Shown: positions 41,406 to 49,273 of the stretch, in pieces
Numbering within the stretch: the first letter of the stretch is position 1
How the letters are laid out: each line of letters begins with the position of its first letter
Origin: Streptomyces rapamycinicus NRRL 5491
GTDB lineage: Bacteria > Actinomycetota > Actinomycetes > Streptomycetales > Streptomycetaceae
Length of the DNA stretch: 64,000 nucleotides
Direction: 5' to 3'
Assembly: GCF_024298965.1 (NCBI RefSeq)
Contig: NZ_CP085193.1
Coordinates: 7,316,001-7,380,000 of the forward strand
Notes under the pieces: model-generated
The model's input: the letters and a program-made list of their open reading frames with translations, nothing else
The model's database searches: none
Told to the model about the DNA's origin: nothing
Program-made: the position numbers and the translations under genes

Positions 41406-42209
41406 ATGTCCGACCGAATATCCGACGACACGGACCGCGCATCCGGTGACGAGGAGCCGACGCCTGACGAGAAGCCGGCGCCGCGCGTCGCGCTGGTCAG
41501 CGGCGGCTCCCGCGGCATAGGCCGGGCCACCGTGCTCCGGCTGGCCCGGGACGGTTTCGATGTGGCGTTCTGCCATCGATCGAGCCCCGACGCCGCCCGC
41601 GAACTGGAGGAGGAGGCGGCGCGGCGCGGCGGCGGGCGGGTGCTCGGCCGGCAGACGGACGTCCGCGACGCGGGCGCGGTGCGCGAGCTGGTCGCCTTCA
41701 CCGAGGAGTCGCTCGGCCCGGTCGAGGTCGCGGTCACCTCCGCCGGGATCGCCCGGGACAATCCGCTGCTGCTGATGACGGACGAGGAGTGGCGCGGCGT
41801 CCTGGAGGTCAACCTGGACGGCACCTATCACCTGTGCCGTTCCGTGGTGTTCGGAATGATGAAACGCAAGTCCGGATGCGTCATCAACATCTCGTCCGTG
41901 GCCGGTGTCCACGGCAATGCGACCCAGAGCAATTACGCGGCCTCCAAAGCGGGGATCATCGGCTTCACCAAGTCGCTCGCCAAGGAGGTCGGCCGGTACG
42001 GCATTCGAGCCAATGTGGTGGCACCCGGCTTCGTCGAGACCGATATGACGGCCGAGCTCTCCGACCGGGTGCGCAAGGAGGCGGAGCAGAGCATCCCGCT
42101 GCGCCGCTTCGGCCGTCCCGAGGAGGTGGCCGACACGGTCGCGTACCTGGCCGGAGCGGAATATGTGACCGGTGCGGTGTTCCAGGTGGACGGCGGCATC
42201 GTCCTCTGA
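41406..42209 (+). CDS. 3-Oxoacyl-ACP reductase (FabG-type SDR)
   Basis: 267 residues including a ~25-residue hydrophilic N-terminal extension. NADPH-binding VALVSGGSRGIGRATVLRLA, catalytic Ser in INISSVAGVHG, Tyr-x3-Lys in SNYAASKAG and the C-terminal VTGAVFQVDGGIV strand are all intact. It reduces the 3-keto group on ACP-bound chains before dehydration. In combination with the dehydratase pair it would build a polyene. Preceded by a GAGAAGG site; the isomerase-like gene follows by 18 bp. Confidence 0.95.
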   Translation: MSDRISDDTDRASGDEEPTPDEKPAPRVALVSGGSRGIGRATVLRLARDGFDVAFCHRSSPDAARELEEEAARRGGGRVLGRQTDVRDAGAVRELVAFTEESLGPVEVAVTSAGIARDNPLLLMTDEEWRGVLEVNLDGTYHLCRSVVFGMMKRKSGCVINISSVAGVHGNATQSNYAASKAGIIGFTKSLAKEVGRYGIRANVVAPGFVETDMTAELSDRVRKEAEQSIPLRRFGRPEEVADTVAYLAGAEYVTGAVFQVDGGIVL

Positions 42210-42227
42210 CTGCGAGGAGGTACGGAC

Positions 42228-42983
42228 ATGGCAGCCAAGCGCAGCAAAGTACCGCGGTTCTATTTCAATTTCCGCAGCCCGTACAGCTGGATCGCCTACC
42301 GTGATCTGATGAACCGCTATCCGGATGTCGCACAGGCGGTGGAATGGCACCTGTGGTGGGAGCCGGACGCGGAAGGGGAGCGCCGTATGGCCGAACTCGG
42401 CCATCACTTCCCCTATTCGGCGATGTCCCGGGAGAAGCATCTCTATATCCTCCAGGATGTGCGCCGGCTGACGGCCGACCGCGGACTCGCGGTCAGCTGG
42501 CCGGTGGATCACGACCCGGTCTGGGAGGTGCCGCATCTGCCGTACTTCCTCGCGCTCGACGCGGGGCTCGGCCCCGCCTGGATCGAGCGCGTCTACCGGG
42601 CCCGCTGGCAGGAGGGCCGCGACATCTGCGACCGTACGACCATCGCGGACATCGCCGGGGAGCTGGGGCTGTCGGCCGAACGGGCGGCGGCGGCCGCGGA
42701 TGACGAGGAGCTGCGCCGCGGCCGGGGGCTCCGGGCCCTGCTCGCGCTCAGCGACGCCGGGGCGTTCGGCGTGCCGTTCTTCACCCACGGCTACGACAAG
42801 TTCTGGGGCGTGGACCGGCTGGCGGCCTTCGTCGCCTCGGTCCGCTCCGGGTCCGGGTCCGGCTCCCGGTCCCGGGACACGCCTCCCGCCGGGGCGCCGG
42901 ACGCGGACTTCGCCGAGCTGTCGGACGCGGACTTCGCCGCCGCCCGGTCGGCCGATCCGGGCCATGCCGGAGGCTGTGGCTGA
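42228..42983 (+). CDS. DsbA-fold protein, 2-hydroxychromene-2-carboxylate isomerase-like
   Basis: 251 residues. FYFNFRSPYSWIAYRDL is the N-terminal motif of the HCCA isomerase/GST-kappa group of thioredoxin folds, with Ser where DsbA has CxxC. GAFGVPFFTHGYDKFWGVDRL is the matching C-terminal motif. Enzymes of this group isomerise double bonds in aromatic-catabolism intermediates, with a thiol cofactor. In this operon the probable job is cis/trans isomerisation of an ACP-bound polyene (inference). It carries a C-terminal Ser/Gly/Asp-rich tail with GGCG end. The next gene begins 114 bp later. Confidence 0.75.
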   Translation: MAAKRSKVPRFYFNFRSPYSWIAYRDLMNRYPDVAQAVEWHLWWEPDAEGERRMAELGHHFPYSAMSREKHLYILQDVRRLTADRGLAVSWPVDHDPVWEVPHLPYFLALDAGLGPAWIERVYRARWQEGRDICDRTTIADIAGELGLSAERAAAAADDEELRRGRGLRALLALSDAGAFGVPFFTHGYDKFWGVDRLAAFVASVRSGSGSGSRSRDTPPAGAPDADFAELSDADFAAARSADPGHAGGCG

Positions 42984-43097
42984 CTCTTCGCCCGCCCGCT
43001 CGTTCACACGTTGTCGCCCGACCGCCCAGCCGCCCGTCCCGACCGAGACGAGAACGCCCTGACCGCCGACGGACACTCCCCCTCCTGGAGGACGCAG

Positions 43098-44027
43098 ATG
43101 CCCGAGCCACGCCAGACGTCGGCGCGGCCTCCTTCCCTGGGAGCCCGCGCCCTCTCGGCCGCGGCCCTGCCGGTCGCCCCGCTGTTCGGGGTCTCGCTGG
43201 CGTATCTGGCCTTCCACCCGCGGCGCCGGGAGCAGCGGGAGCACCCCCGGGACCACGGGCTGCCCTGCACCGAGCTGAAGATCCCCTTCGCGGCGCGGAA
43301 GCACCTCGACACCTGGCTGTGCCCGGGGTCCCCCGAGAAGGTGGTGGTGCTCGGGCACAGCATGGCGACGGCGAAGGACCACAGCCTGCGCCACGCCAAG
43401 TTCTTGCACGAAGCCGGGTACACCGTCTGTCTGTTCGACCACCGCAACCACGGCGCCAGCAGCGACGACCGGGCGCTGTTCGGGCTCGGCGACCGGTTCG
43501 CGAGCGATGTCACCGCCGTGGTGTCCCATCTGCGCGGCCGGCGCGGGTACGGCACGGCGCGGATAGCCTTCTACGGCTTCTCGTTCTCGTGCTTCTCGTC
43601 CATGTGGGCGCTGACCCACGACGGGTTCGAACTTGACGCGCTGGTGTGCGACAGCGGGCCGGGGCATGACGTCCCGCCGCTGCTGCGCAAGTTCCTGGAG
43701 GCGGAGGCGCTGCCGCTGCCCGCCGTGCTGAAGGGCGAGCCCGCCCGTTCGGTGGTGGCGCGGACGCTGTGCGCGGTGGGCCCGGCCATGCTCCGGGCCC
43801 AGTGGCCGCCGCCCGCGACGGGCAAGTTCGCCAAGATCCCCCTGTTGTTCATGTCGGGCGAGCACGATGCGATCGTGCCGCCGTCCTCGGTGGACGCGCT
43901 GGCCGAGCGCTACGCCCAAGCCGAGACGCACGTCCTGCCGGGAGCCGAGCATCTGCTCGGGCTGGAGACCGATCCCGAAGGCTACGCGAGCGTGGTACTG
44001 GATTTTCTCGAGCGGGCCCTGGGGTAG
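43098..44027 (+). CDS. Alpha/beta hydrolase 1 with G-x-S-x-S nucleophile elbow
   Basis: 309 residues from an ATG with GGAGG. An N-terminal hydrophobic helix (ALPVAPLFGVSLAYLAFHP) could anchor it in the membrane. VVVLGHSMATAKDH is the oxyanion strand, FDHRNHGAS the next, GEHDAIVPPS carries Asp and PGAEHLLG the His. The elbow reads YGFSFSCFSS, so the last Gly of GxSxG is Ser. A clear paralog with the same deviation lies at 45941-46852. It could hydrolyse or transfer the acyl chain as a release enzyme. Its position inside the operon supports a pathway role. Confidence 0.8.
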   Translation: MPEPRQTSARPPSLGARALSAAALPVAPLFGVSLAYLAFHPRRREQREHPRDHGLPCTELKIPFAARKHLDTWLCPGSPEKVVVLGHSMATAKDHSLRHAKFLHEAGYTVCLFDHRNHGASSDDRALFGLGDRFASDVTAVVSHLRGRRGYGTARIAFYGFSFSCFSSMWALTHDGFELDALVCDSGPGHDVPPLLRKFLEAEALPLPAVLKGEPARSVVARTLCAVGPAMLRAQWPPPATGKFAKIPLLFMSGEHDAIVPPSSVDALAERYAQAETHVLPGAEHLLGLETDPEGYASVVLDFLERALG

Positions 44028-44081
44028 CCACCTTGACCGTCCCCGACGGGACGGAACTTTTCGGAAGAGGGAAGAGAGAGC

Positions 44082-45848
44082 GTGCAAAAGGTGCTCATCG
44101 CCAACCGTGGCGAGATCGCTGTCCGTGTTGCCCGTGCCTGTCGGGATGCCGGGATCGCGAGCGTAGCCGTCTACGCCGATCCGGACCGGGACGCATGTCA
44201 TGTGCGCGCGGCCGATGAAGCCTATGCGCTGGGCGGTGACACCCCGGCGGCCAGCTATCTCGACCAGGCCAAGGTCCTGGCCGCGGCCGCCGAATCCGGC
44301 GCCGACGCCGTCCACCCCGGCTACGGATTCCTCTCCGAGAACGCCGAGTTCGCCCAGGCCGTCCTCGACGCCGGCCTGACCTGGATCGGCCCCCCGCCAC
44401 ACGCCATCCGCGACCTGGGCGACAAGGTCGCCGCCCGCCACATCGCCCAGCGCGCCGGCGCCCCCCTCGTCGCCGGCACCCCCGACCCCGTCTCCGGGGC
44501 CGAGGAGGTCGTGGCCTTCGCCGAACAGCACGGCCTGCCCATCGCCATCAAAGCCGCCTTCGGCGGCGGCGGCCGCGGCCTGAAAGTCGCCCGCACGATG
44601 GAAGAGGTCCCCGAGCTCTACGACTCCGCCGTCCGCGAAGCCGTGGCCGCCTTCGGCCGCGGCGAATGCTTCGTCGAGCGCTACCTGGACAAGCCCCGCC
44701 ACGTCGAGACCCAGTGCCTGGCCGACACCCACGGCAACGTCGTCGTGGTCTCCACCCGCGACTGCTCCCTCCAGCGCCGCCACCAGAAACTCGTCGAAGA
44801 GGCCCCCGCCCCCTTCCTCACCGAGGACCAGAACACCCAGCTCTACACCGCCTCCAAAGCCATCCTCAAGGAGGCCGGATACGTCGGCGCGGGCACCGTC
44901 GAGTTCCTCGTCGGCAACGACGGCACCATCTCCTTCCTCGAGGTCAACACCCGGCTCCAGGTGGAACACCCGGTCACCGAGGAGGTCACCGGCATCGACC
45001 TGGTCCGCGAGATGTTCCGCATCGCCGACGGCGAGGCCATCGGCTACGACGACCCGCCGATGCGGGGGCACTCGTTCGAGTTCCGCATCAACGGCGAGGA
45101 CCCGGGCCGCAACTTCCTGCCCGCCCCGGGAACCGTGACCTCCTTCGTCCCGCCGACCGGCCCCGGTGTCCGGCTGGACGCGGGCGTCGAGTCCGGCAGC
45201 GTCATCGGCCCCGCGTGGGACTCGCTGCTGGCCAAGCTGATCGTCACCGGCGCCACCCGGAAGCAGGCCCTGGAGCGCGCGGCCCGCGCCCTGGCCGAGT
45301 TCCAGGTCGAGGGCATGGCCACCGCGATCCCGTTCCACCAGGCGGTAGTGAAGGACCCGGCGTTCACCAGCGAGCCGTTCACCATCCACACCCGCTGGAT
45401 CGAGACCGAGTTCAACAACACCATCGCCCCGTTCACCCCCACCGGGACGGACGAGACCGAGGAACCGACCGCCCGCGAGACCGTGGTGGTCGAGGTCGGC
45501 GGCAAGCGTCTTGAGATCTCCCTCCCGGCGGTCCTCGGCCTGGCGGTGTCGCCCGGGGAGGCCGCGGGCGCCGCGGGCGGCTCGAAGAAGCCGAAGCGCA
45601 AGGCGGTCAAGAAGTCCGGCTCCGCCGCCTCCGGCGACGCCCTGGCCTCCCCGATGCAGGGCACCATCGTCAAGGTCGCCGTCAACGAGGGCGACACCGT
45701 GGCCGAGGGCGATCTCATCGTGGTCCTGGAGGCCATGAAGATGGAGCAGCCCCTCAACGCCCACCGCGGTGGCATCGTCAAGAACCTGAACGCGGACGTC
45801 GGCGCCTCGGTCAGCGCGGGCGCGGTCATCTGCGAACTGAAGGACTGA
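44082..45848 (+). CDS. accA: Acyl-CoA carboxylase biotin carboxylase/BCCP subunit
   Basis: 588 residues from a GTG. The biotin carboxylase domain starts [20 protein letters not shown] and includes the ATP-grasp [24 protein letters not shown] and [13 protein letters not shown]. The C-terminal biotinyl domain has the lysine in [15 protein letters not shown]. This is the alpha chain of actinobacterial acetyl/propionyl-CoA carboxylases. The beta (carboxyltransferase) and epsilon chains are not in the window, so it must use those of another locus. A cluster copy would raise malonyl-CoA supply for the synthase. It ends the operon at a strong terminator. Confidence 0.95.
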   Translation: MQKVLIANRGEIAVRVARACRDAGIASVAVYADPDRDACHVRAADEAYALGGDTPAASYLDQAKVLAAAAESGADAVHPGYGFLSENAEFAQAVLDAGLTWIGPPPHAIRDLGDKVAARHIAQRAGAPLVAGTPDPVSGAEEVVAFAEQHGLPIAIKAAFGGGGRGLKVARTMEEVPELYDSAVREAVAAFGRGECFVERYLDKPRHVETQCLADTHGNVVVVSTRDCSLQRRHQKLVEEAPAPFLTEDQNTQLYTASKAILKEAGYVGAGTVEFLVGNDGTISFLEVNTRLQVEHPVTEEVTGIDLVREMFRIADGEAIGYDDPPMRGHSFEFRINGEDPGRNFLPAPGTVTSFVPPTGPGVRLDAGVESGSVIGPAWDSLLAKLIVTGATRKQALERAARALAEFQVEGMATAIPFHQAVVKDPAFTSEPFTIHTRWIETEFNNTIAPFTPTGTDETEEPTARETVVVEVGGKRLEISLPAVLGLAVSPGEAAGAAGGSKKPKRKAVKKSGSAASGDALASPMQGTIVKVAVNEGDTVAEGDLIVVLEAMKMEQPLNAHRGGIVKNLNADVGASVSAGAVICELKD

Positions 45849-45857
45849 CCCGCCGCC

Positions 45858-45893
45858 ATGGCGTCCTTACGGACGTCATGGCGTCCTTACGGT
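45858..45893. repeat. 16-bp direct repeat, two copies
   Basis: CATGGCGTCCTTACGG occurs at 45858-45873 and 45878-45893, directly before and into the left arm of the terminator. A simple duplication; no function assigned. Confidence 0.75.
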
Positions 45894-45923
45894 GGGCCGG
45901 GTCCGGCCGGGCCCACCGTAAGG
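45886..45923. terminator. Terminator at the end of the synthase operon
   Basis: A perfect 14-bp inverted repeat (CCTTACGGTGGGCC and its complement) with a 10-nt loop lies between the convergent carboxylase and hydrolase genes. Confidence 0.85.
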
Positions 45924-45940
45924 GGCAATCTTCGTAAGGG

Positions 45941-46852
45941 TCAGTCCTTGAGCGTCCGCTCCAGGAAGCCCAGGACGGTCTCCGCGTACGCCTCCGGCTG
46001 GGTCTTGATGCCCTGCAGATGCTCGGTGTCCGGCAGGGTGTGCACCTCGGCCAGCGGATAGCGCTCGGCCAGTGCCCGTACCCCCGAGGCGGGGATCATG
46101 GTGTCGCGCTCACCGGCCAGGAAGAGCATCGGGGTGCGCTCGTACGCGCCCCCGAGCGGCGGCGGCCACTGCACCCGCAGCATCGCCACGGCCGCCGACG
46201 AGGCGACCGACTCCACGACCGGGCGGGAGGGACCGGCGCCCAGCGGGCCGGGGATGGGCACCCCGCCGGCCGCGACGAAGTTCCGGAACAGCGGGGCCAG
46301 CTCAAGCGCCGGGCCGCTGTCGAAGACCACCGCGTCGACCGGGCAGTCCTCCCTCTTGAGCATGTAGAAGGAGGGGAAGGTCGAGATCGAGAAGCCGTAG
46401 ATCGCGATGCGCGCCGCGGCGTACTCGTCCATCGACCGCATGTGCCGCACCACGGCGACGACATCGTCGGTGTGACGGTCGCTCATGCCCCAGCCCGCCC
46501 GGTCCGTGACGCTCTTACCGTGGTTGCGGTGGTCGAACATGGCGACCGTGTAGCCCGCCTCGCTGAGCAGCCGCGCGTGCGCCAGGCTCGCGGACTTGCT
46601 GAGCCCCAGGCCGTGTCCGAGCACCACGACGCGCTCGGCGTCGCCGGGGATGAGCCAGACATGCAGCCCGCGGCCCTGCTGCCCGTTCAGCGGAACGTTG
46701 ACGTCCGTACTGGTCAGCCCCAGGTCGGCGGGGGTCTTGTGATGCGGTCTGCGCGGCGGGTGGAAGATCATGTACGAGAGGAAGGCGCCGTACAGCGGTG
46801 CCACCGGGAGGGTCACCGCTGAGGCCGCCTTGGCCAGGAATCTCGTCGCCAT
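45941..46852 (-). CDS. Alpha/beta hydrolase 2, paralog of hydrolase 1
   Basis: 303 residues from the ATG at 46852 (a TTG nine bases earlier is possible). The same order of motifs as hydrolase 1: hydrophobic N-terminus LPVAPLYGAFLSYMIFHPP, VVVLGHGLGLSKSASLAHA, FDHRNHGKS, the elbow YGFSISTFPSF, GERDTMIPAS and PDTEHLQG. The nucleophile elbow again ends in Ser where Gly is usual. It lies on the other strand just past the operon terminator and divergent from the phosphopantetheinyl transferase. A duplication around the carboxylase gene is likely; the two may act on different acyl lengths. Confidence 0.8.
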   Translation of the reverse strand: MATRFLAKAASAVTLPVAPLYGAFLSYMIFHPPRRPHHKTPADLGLTSTDVNVPLNGQQGRGLHVWLIPGDAERVVVLGHGLGLSKSASLAHARLLSEAGYTVAMFDHRNHGKSVTDRAGWGMSDRHTDDVVAVVRHMRSMDEYAAARIAIYGFSISTFPSFYMLKREDCPVDAVVFDSGPALELAPLFRNFVAAGGVPIPGPLGAGPSRPVVESVASSAAVAMLRVQWPPPLGGAYERTPMLFLAGERDTMIPASGVRALAERYPLAEVHTLPDTEHLQGIKTQPEAYAETVLGFLERTLKD

Positions 46853-47130
46853 GGTCGTCAAACCCCCATCACCGATCGTGCCCGGACGTGCGCGATCGTA
46901 GTGCGGACGGGCAGGTGACCGCGTCGGCCGGACCGTGAACGTGGCCTATGTCACCGGGTGCCCGCGATCGGCAACGCTGCCTTGCCGCAAGGGTGTTGGG
47001 GGCGGCTGAAGGGGCCGTGGCGGCGCGTTCCGACGGCGGGGCACCCACGGCGCGCCGCGCGCGCCGCTGTACCGTCAGTACGTCCACAGCGAGCGCATCA
47101 TCGGCCGATAGCACGGGGGGAAGCCGAACA

Positions 47131-47979
47131 GTGTCCTTCACCAGCCCGGTTCAGCCCGCACACGAGCCCCGGCGATGGGCCCCGGTCCGCGCCCTTCCCG
47201 GCCCCGGGGACCGCCCCGGCCCCGGCGAGGTGGCCGTATGGCTGCTGCGGATCCCGCCGTACGCCACCGCGGCCGCCGCCGTCGCGGAGGGCCTGCTGGA
47301 CGAGCGGGAGCGCGAGCGCGCGGCGCGGCTGCGGTCGGACGTGGCGCGCGAGCGCTATGTGACCTCCCATGTGGGGCTGCGGACGCTGCTCGGCGGCTAT
47401 CTCGGCATCGACCCGGCCGAGGTCGCCTTCACCCGGGAGACCTGCGGCATGCCGGACTGCGAGAAGCCGCACGGCCGCCCGGCCCTGGCGGGCGAGGACG
47501 CGCTGCACTTCTCCCTCTCCCACTCCGGGGACGCGGCCCTGTGTGCCGTCGCCGGAGTGCCCGTCGGCGCCGACGTCGAGGAGCGGGACCCCGGGCGCGC
47601 CGGGGCCCGGCTGACGGGGCTGGTCGGGCAGTTGCACCCCGAGGAGCGGGCGGCGATCGACGCACTGCCGGAGGAACTGCGGGAGGAGGCGTTCCTGGGC
47701 TGCTGGGTCCGTAAGGAGGCGTACCTCAAGGGCATCGGCACCGGGCTGCCGGGCGGAATCGGCGCTCACCACGTCGGGCTCGCCGAGGGCCTGGCCCCCG
47801 CCGGTGCCCCGCCCGGCCCGCGCGGCTGGGCCTTTGCCGACCTGGACGCCCCGCCCGGCTACCACGCGGCGGTCGCCGTAAGGGACGAGGCCCTGCGAGA
47901 CATGGCCGTACGGAACGAGTCCGCGCCCGGCGGCGCGGCGCGTCCCGTGGTCACCTTGGCCGGTCTGCCTCTGGTGTGA
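47131..47979 (+). CDS. 4'-Phosphopantetheinyl transferase (Sfp type)
   Basis: 282 residues from a GTG with GGGGGGAA upstream. Motifs: HFSLSHSGD, VPVGADVEERDP (magnesium-binding Asp-x-Glu) and FLGCWVRKEAYLKGIGTGL (W-x3-KEA). RERYVTSHVGLRTLLGGYLG fits the N-terminal half of the Sfp pseudodimer. It transfers the pantetheine arm from CoA to the active Ser of carrier proteins, so it should activate ACP 1 and ACP 2. It sits just outside the operon, divergent from hydrolase 2, and marks the right side of the cluster. Confidence 0.92.
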   Translation: MSFTSPVQPAHEPRRWAPVRALPGPGDRPGPGEVAVWLLRIPPYATAAAAVAEGLLDERERERAARLRSDVARERYVTSHVGLRTLLGGYLGIDPAEVAFTRETCGMPDCEKPHGRPALAGEDALHFSLSHSGDAALCAVAGVPVGADVEERDPGRAGARLTGLVGQLHPEERAAIDALPEELREEAFLGCWVRKEAYLKGIGTGLPGGIGAHHVGLAEGLAPAGAPPGPRGWAFADLDAPPGYHAAVAVRDEALRDMAVRNESAPGGAARPVVTLAGLPLV

Positions 47980-48002
47980 TCACCCCGAGTACAGTCGGCG
48001 CC

Positions 48003-48490
48003 ATGCCGCATCTCGAGGTGGAACTCTCGGCGGGCACCATCGAGTACGAGGACACGGGAGGCGAGGGCCCGGTCGCGGTCCTGCTGCACGGAGTCGCCAT
48101 GGACGGCTCCCTGTGGCGCGAGGTGGTCGCCGCGCTGGCCCCCGACGTCCGCCGTGTCGTCCCCACCCTGCCCCTGGGCGGGCACCGCCCCCCGATGCGG
48201 CCCGACGCGGATCTGTCGGTGCTCGGAGTGGCCCGGCTGAACTGCTCCACTGGGCCGACGCCCCGCGCACCTTCGACCGCCCCGCCCTGGCGGCCTGGGG
48301 TCCGAGGACCGCGTCATGCCGCCCGAGCACGGCTTGCGCCTGGCCGGTCTGCTGCCCCGGGGCAGCCTGGTGGAGATCCCCGACAGCTATACCCTGACCC
48401 CCCCAGGACCAGCCGGGCCCCCTGGCCGACCTGATCCGAGCCTTCGTCCTGGGCGGCCCGGAGATGGCCTGGGCACGCCCCCACCGCCTG
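48003..48490 (+). pseudogene. Decayed alpha/beta hydrolase
   Basis: The first ~75 codons read as a normal alpha/beta hydrolase N-terminus (EYEDTGGEGPVAVLLHGVAM, LWREVVAALAPDVRRVVPTL). The core of roughly 100-150 residues with the nucleophile is then missing. The C-terminal end survives in other frames: HWADAPRTFDRPALAAWGP, then DRVMPPEHGLRLAGLLPRGS and VEIPDSYTLTP, then DQPGPLADLIRAFVLG. At least one internal deletion and two frameshifts (one at a run of seven C near 48400) are needed. The remnant ends at a palindromic repeat. Not functional. Confidence 0.8.
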
Positions 48491-48549
48491 CGGCGGGCTA
48501 TTCCCCTCCCCGCCCCTTCCCGCAACCGGGGCTCCGCCCCAGACCCCGG
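48486..48549. repeat. GC-rich palindromic repeat, copy 2
   Basis: Resembles 1373-1440: GCCTGCGGCGGGC start, C-rich middle and GGGGCTCCGCCCCAGACCCC core. It abuts the 3' end of the hydrolase remnant and faces an inverted copy about 200 bp away. Confidence 0.6.
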
Positions 48550-48856
48550 CCGGTCGACCCGGGTGACCGGTGGCCGACCGCGACCAGCTCGCCGGTGCAG
48601 GTGTCCAGGCCCTCGCCGCTCGCCGCTCGCATCACCCGTCCCGCGGATGCCCTGGCCCCCTGCTCACCGGTCAGCCGCTGACCACCGGGTCGCGGGTGGC
48701 GCGGTCGGCGCCCTGGTCGGCGAGCCGTTCCCGCCGACGGTCGGTTCGTCGAGCCCCGGGGGCCAGGGGCGGAGCCCATGGTTCGGGTAGGGGCGGGTAG
48801 GGGAAAGATCCGCCACGGCCCACGGGCTGTCGTACCCCCGGCGTACCGTCGTCAGT
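48491..48856. other. Gene-free interval with inverted repeat pair
   Basis: 366 bp lacking any ORF with plausible codon use. It is bounded by palindromic repeat copies 2 and 3, facing each other, with about 200 bp of unassigned GC-rich sequence between. The arrangement resembles a small non-autonomous element or a rearrangement scar, but no target-site duplication could be identified. Confidence 0.4.
48751..48820. repeat. GC-rich palindromic repeat, copy 3 (inverted)
   Basis: The reverse complement matches copies 1 and 2 with scattered mismatches, including GGGCTCCGCCCC and the C-rich segment. It lies just upstream of the DUF2277 gene. Confidence 0.55.
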
Positions 48857-49075
48857 ATGTGCAGATCCATCAAGACGCTCCGCCCGCCCTACGCCGAGTC
48901 CGTCACCGAGGCCGATATGCGCGCCGCGGCACTTCAGTACGTCCGCAAGATCTCCGGCTTCCGCCGGCCGGCCGCGCACAACGCGGAGGCGTTCGACAAG
49001 GCCGTCGAGGCCATCGCCGCCGCCACGGGCGAGCTGCTGGACTCGCTCGAGGTGCGTGGCGGGGCGGCACGCTGA
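48857..49075 (+). CDS. DUF2277 family protein
   Basis: 72 residues. MCRSIKTLRPPYAESVTEAD, RAAALQYVRKISGFRRPA and AFDKAVEAIAAATGELLDSL match the small helical DUF2277 family, widely conserved in Actinobacteria. The MCR-SIKTLR start is characteristic. No role is known. It is a single-gene unit followed by a terminator whose stem begins inside the stop region, and it marks the return to conserved chromosome after the cluster. Confidence 0.88.
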   Translation: MCRSIKTLRPPYAESVTEADMRAAALQYVRKISGFRRPAAHNAEAFDKAVEAIAAATGELLDSLEVRGGAAR

Positions 49076-49109
49076 ATGGCCCGGGGCTTCGAGAGCACCC
49101 GGGCCATTC
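49074..49109. terminator. Terminator between DUF2277 and tRNA-Lys
   Basis: A perfect 12-bp inverted repeat (GAATGGCCCGGG and its complement) with a 12-nt loop. It can end both the DUF2277 transcript and the minus-strand tRNA transcript. Confidence 0.8.
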
Positions 49110-49122
49110 GCCTGATCAGTTG

Positions 49123-49196
49123 TGCGCCGCCAGGGACTCGAACCCCGGACCCGCTGATTAAGAGTCAGCTGCTCTAACCAACTGAGCTAGCGGCGC
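49123..49196 (-). tRNA. tRNA-Lys(CTT), second copy, no encoded CCA
   Basis: The 74 nt including discriminator A are identical to the tRNA at 15312-15388, with anticodon CTT. The bases after the discriminator are CAA, so CCA must be added after transcription. The upstream flank (TGCTGACG, then a GGTCCGGAGGGGTG block) resembles that of the first copy, so the duplication seems to include the promoter side. Confidence 0.97.
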
Positions 49197-49273
49197 CTGC
49201 TGACGCCATAAATACTACCTGGTCCGGAGGGGTGGTTCTGACCACGCGCGGATGGGCTCAGATGCGGATGGGC

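Noticed and set aside
28777..45848. Cluster as an ordinary aromatic type II PKS or spore pigment cluster
   Set aside because: No aromatase/cyclase genes are present, and the dehydratase pair, enoyl-reductase-type SDR and multiple KS pairs point to a reducing pathway.
28777..45848. Cluster as the primary fatty-acid synthase locus
   Set aside because: The primary Streptomyces locus is a compact fabD-fabH-acpP-fabF set. Here there are six KS-like genes, no FabH-like starter KS, and regulators with TTA codons.
49128..49196. att site for an integrated element at the second tRNA-Lys
   Set aside because: No integrase, excisionase or phage-like genes occur between the tRNA copies, and the whole tRNA is duplicated, not just its 3' end. 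Left only as a recombination possibility.
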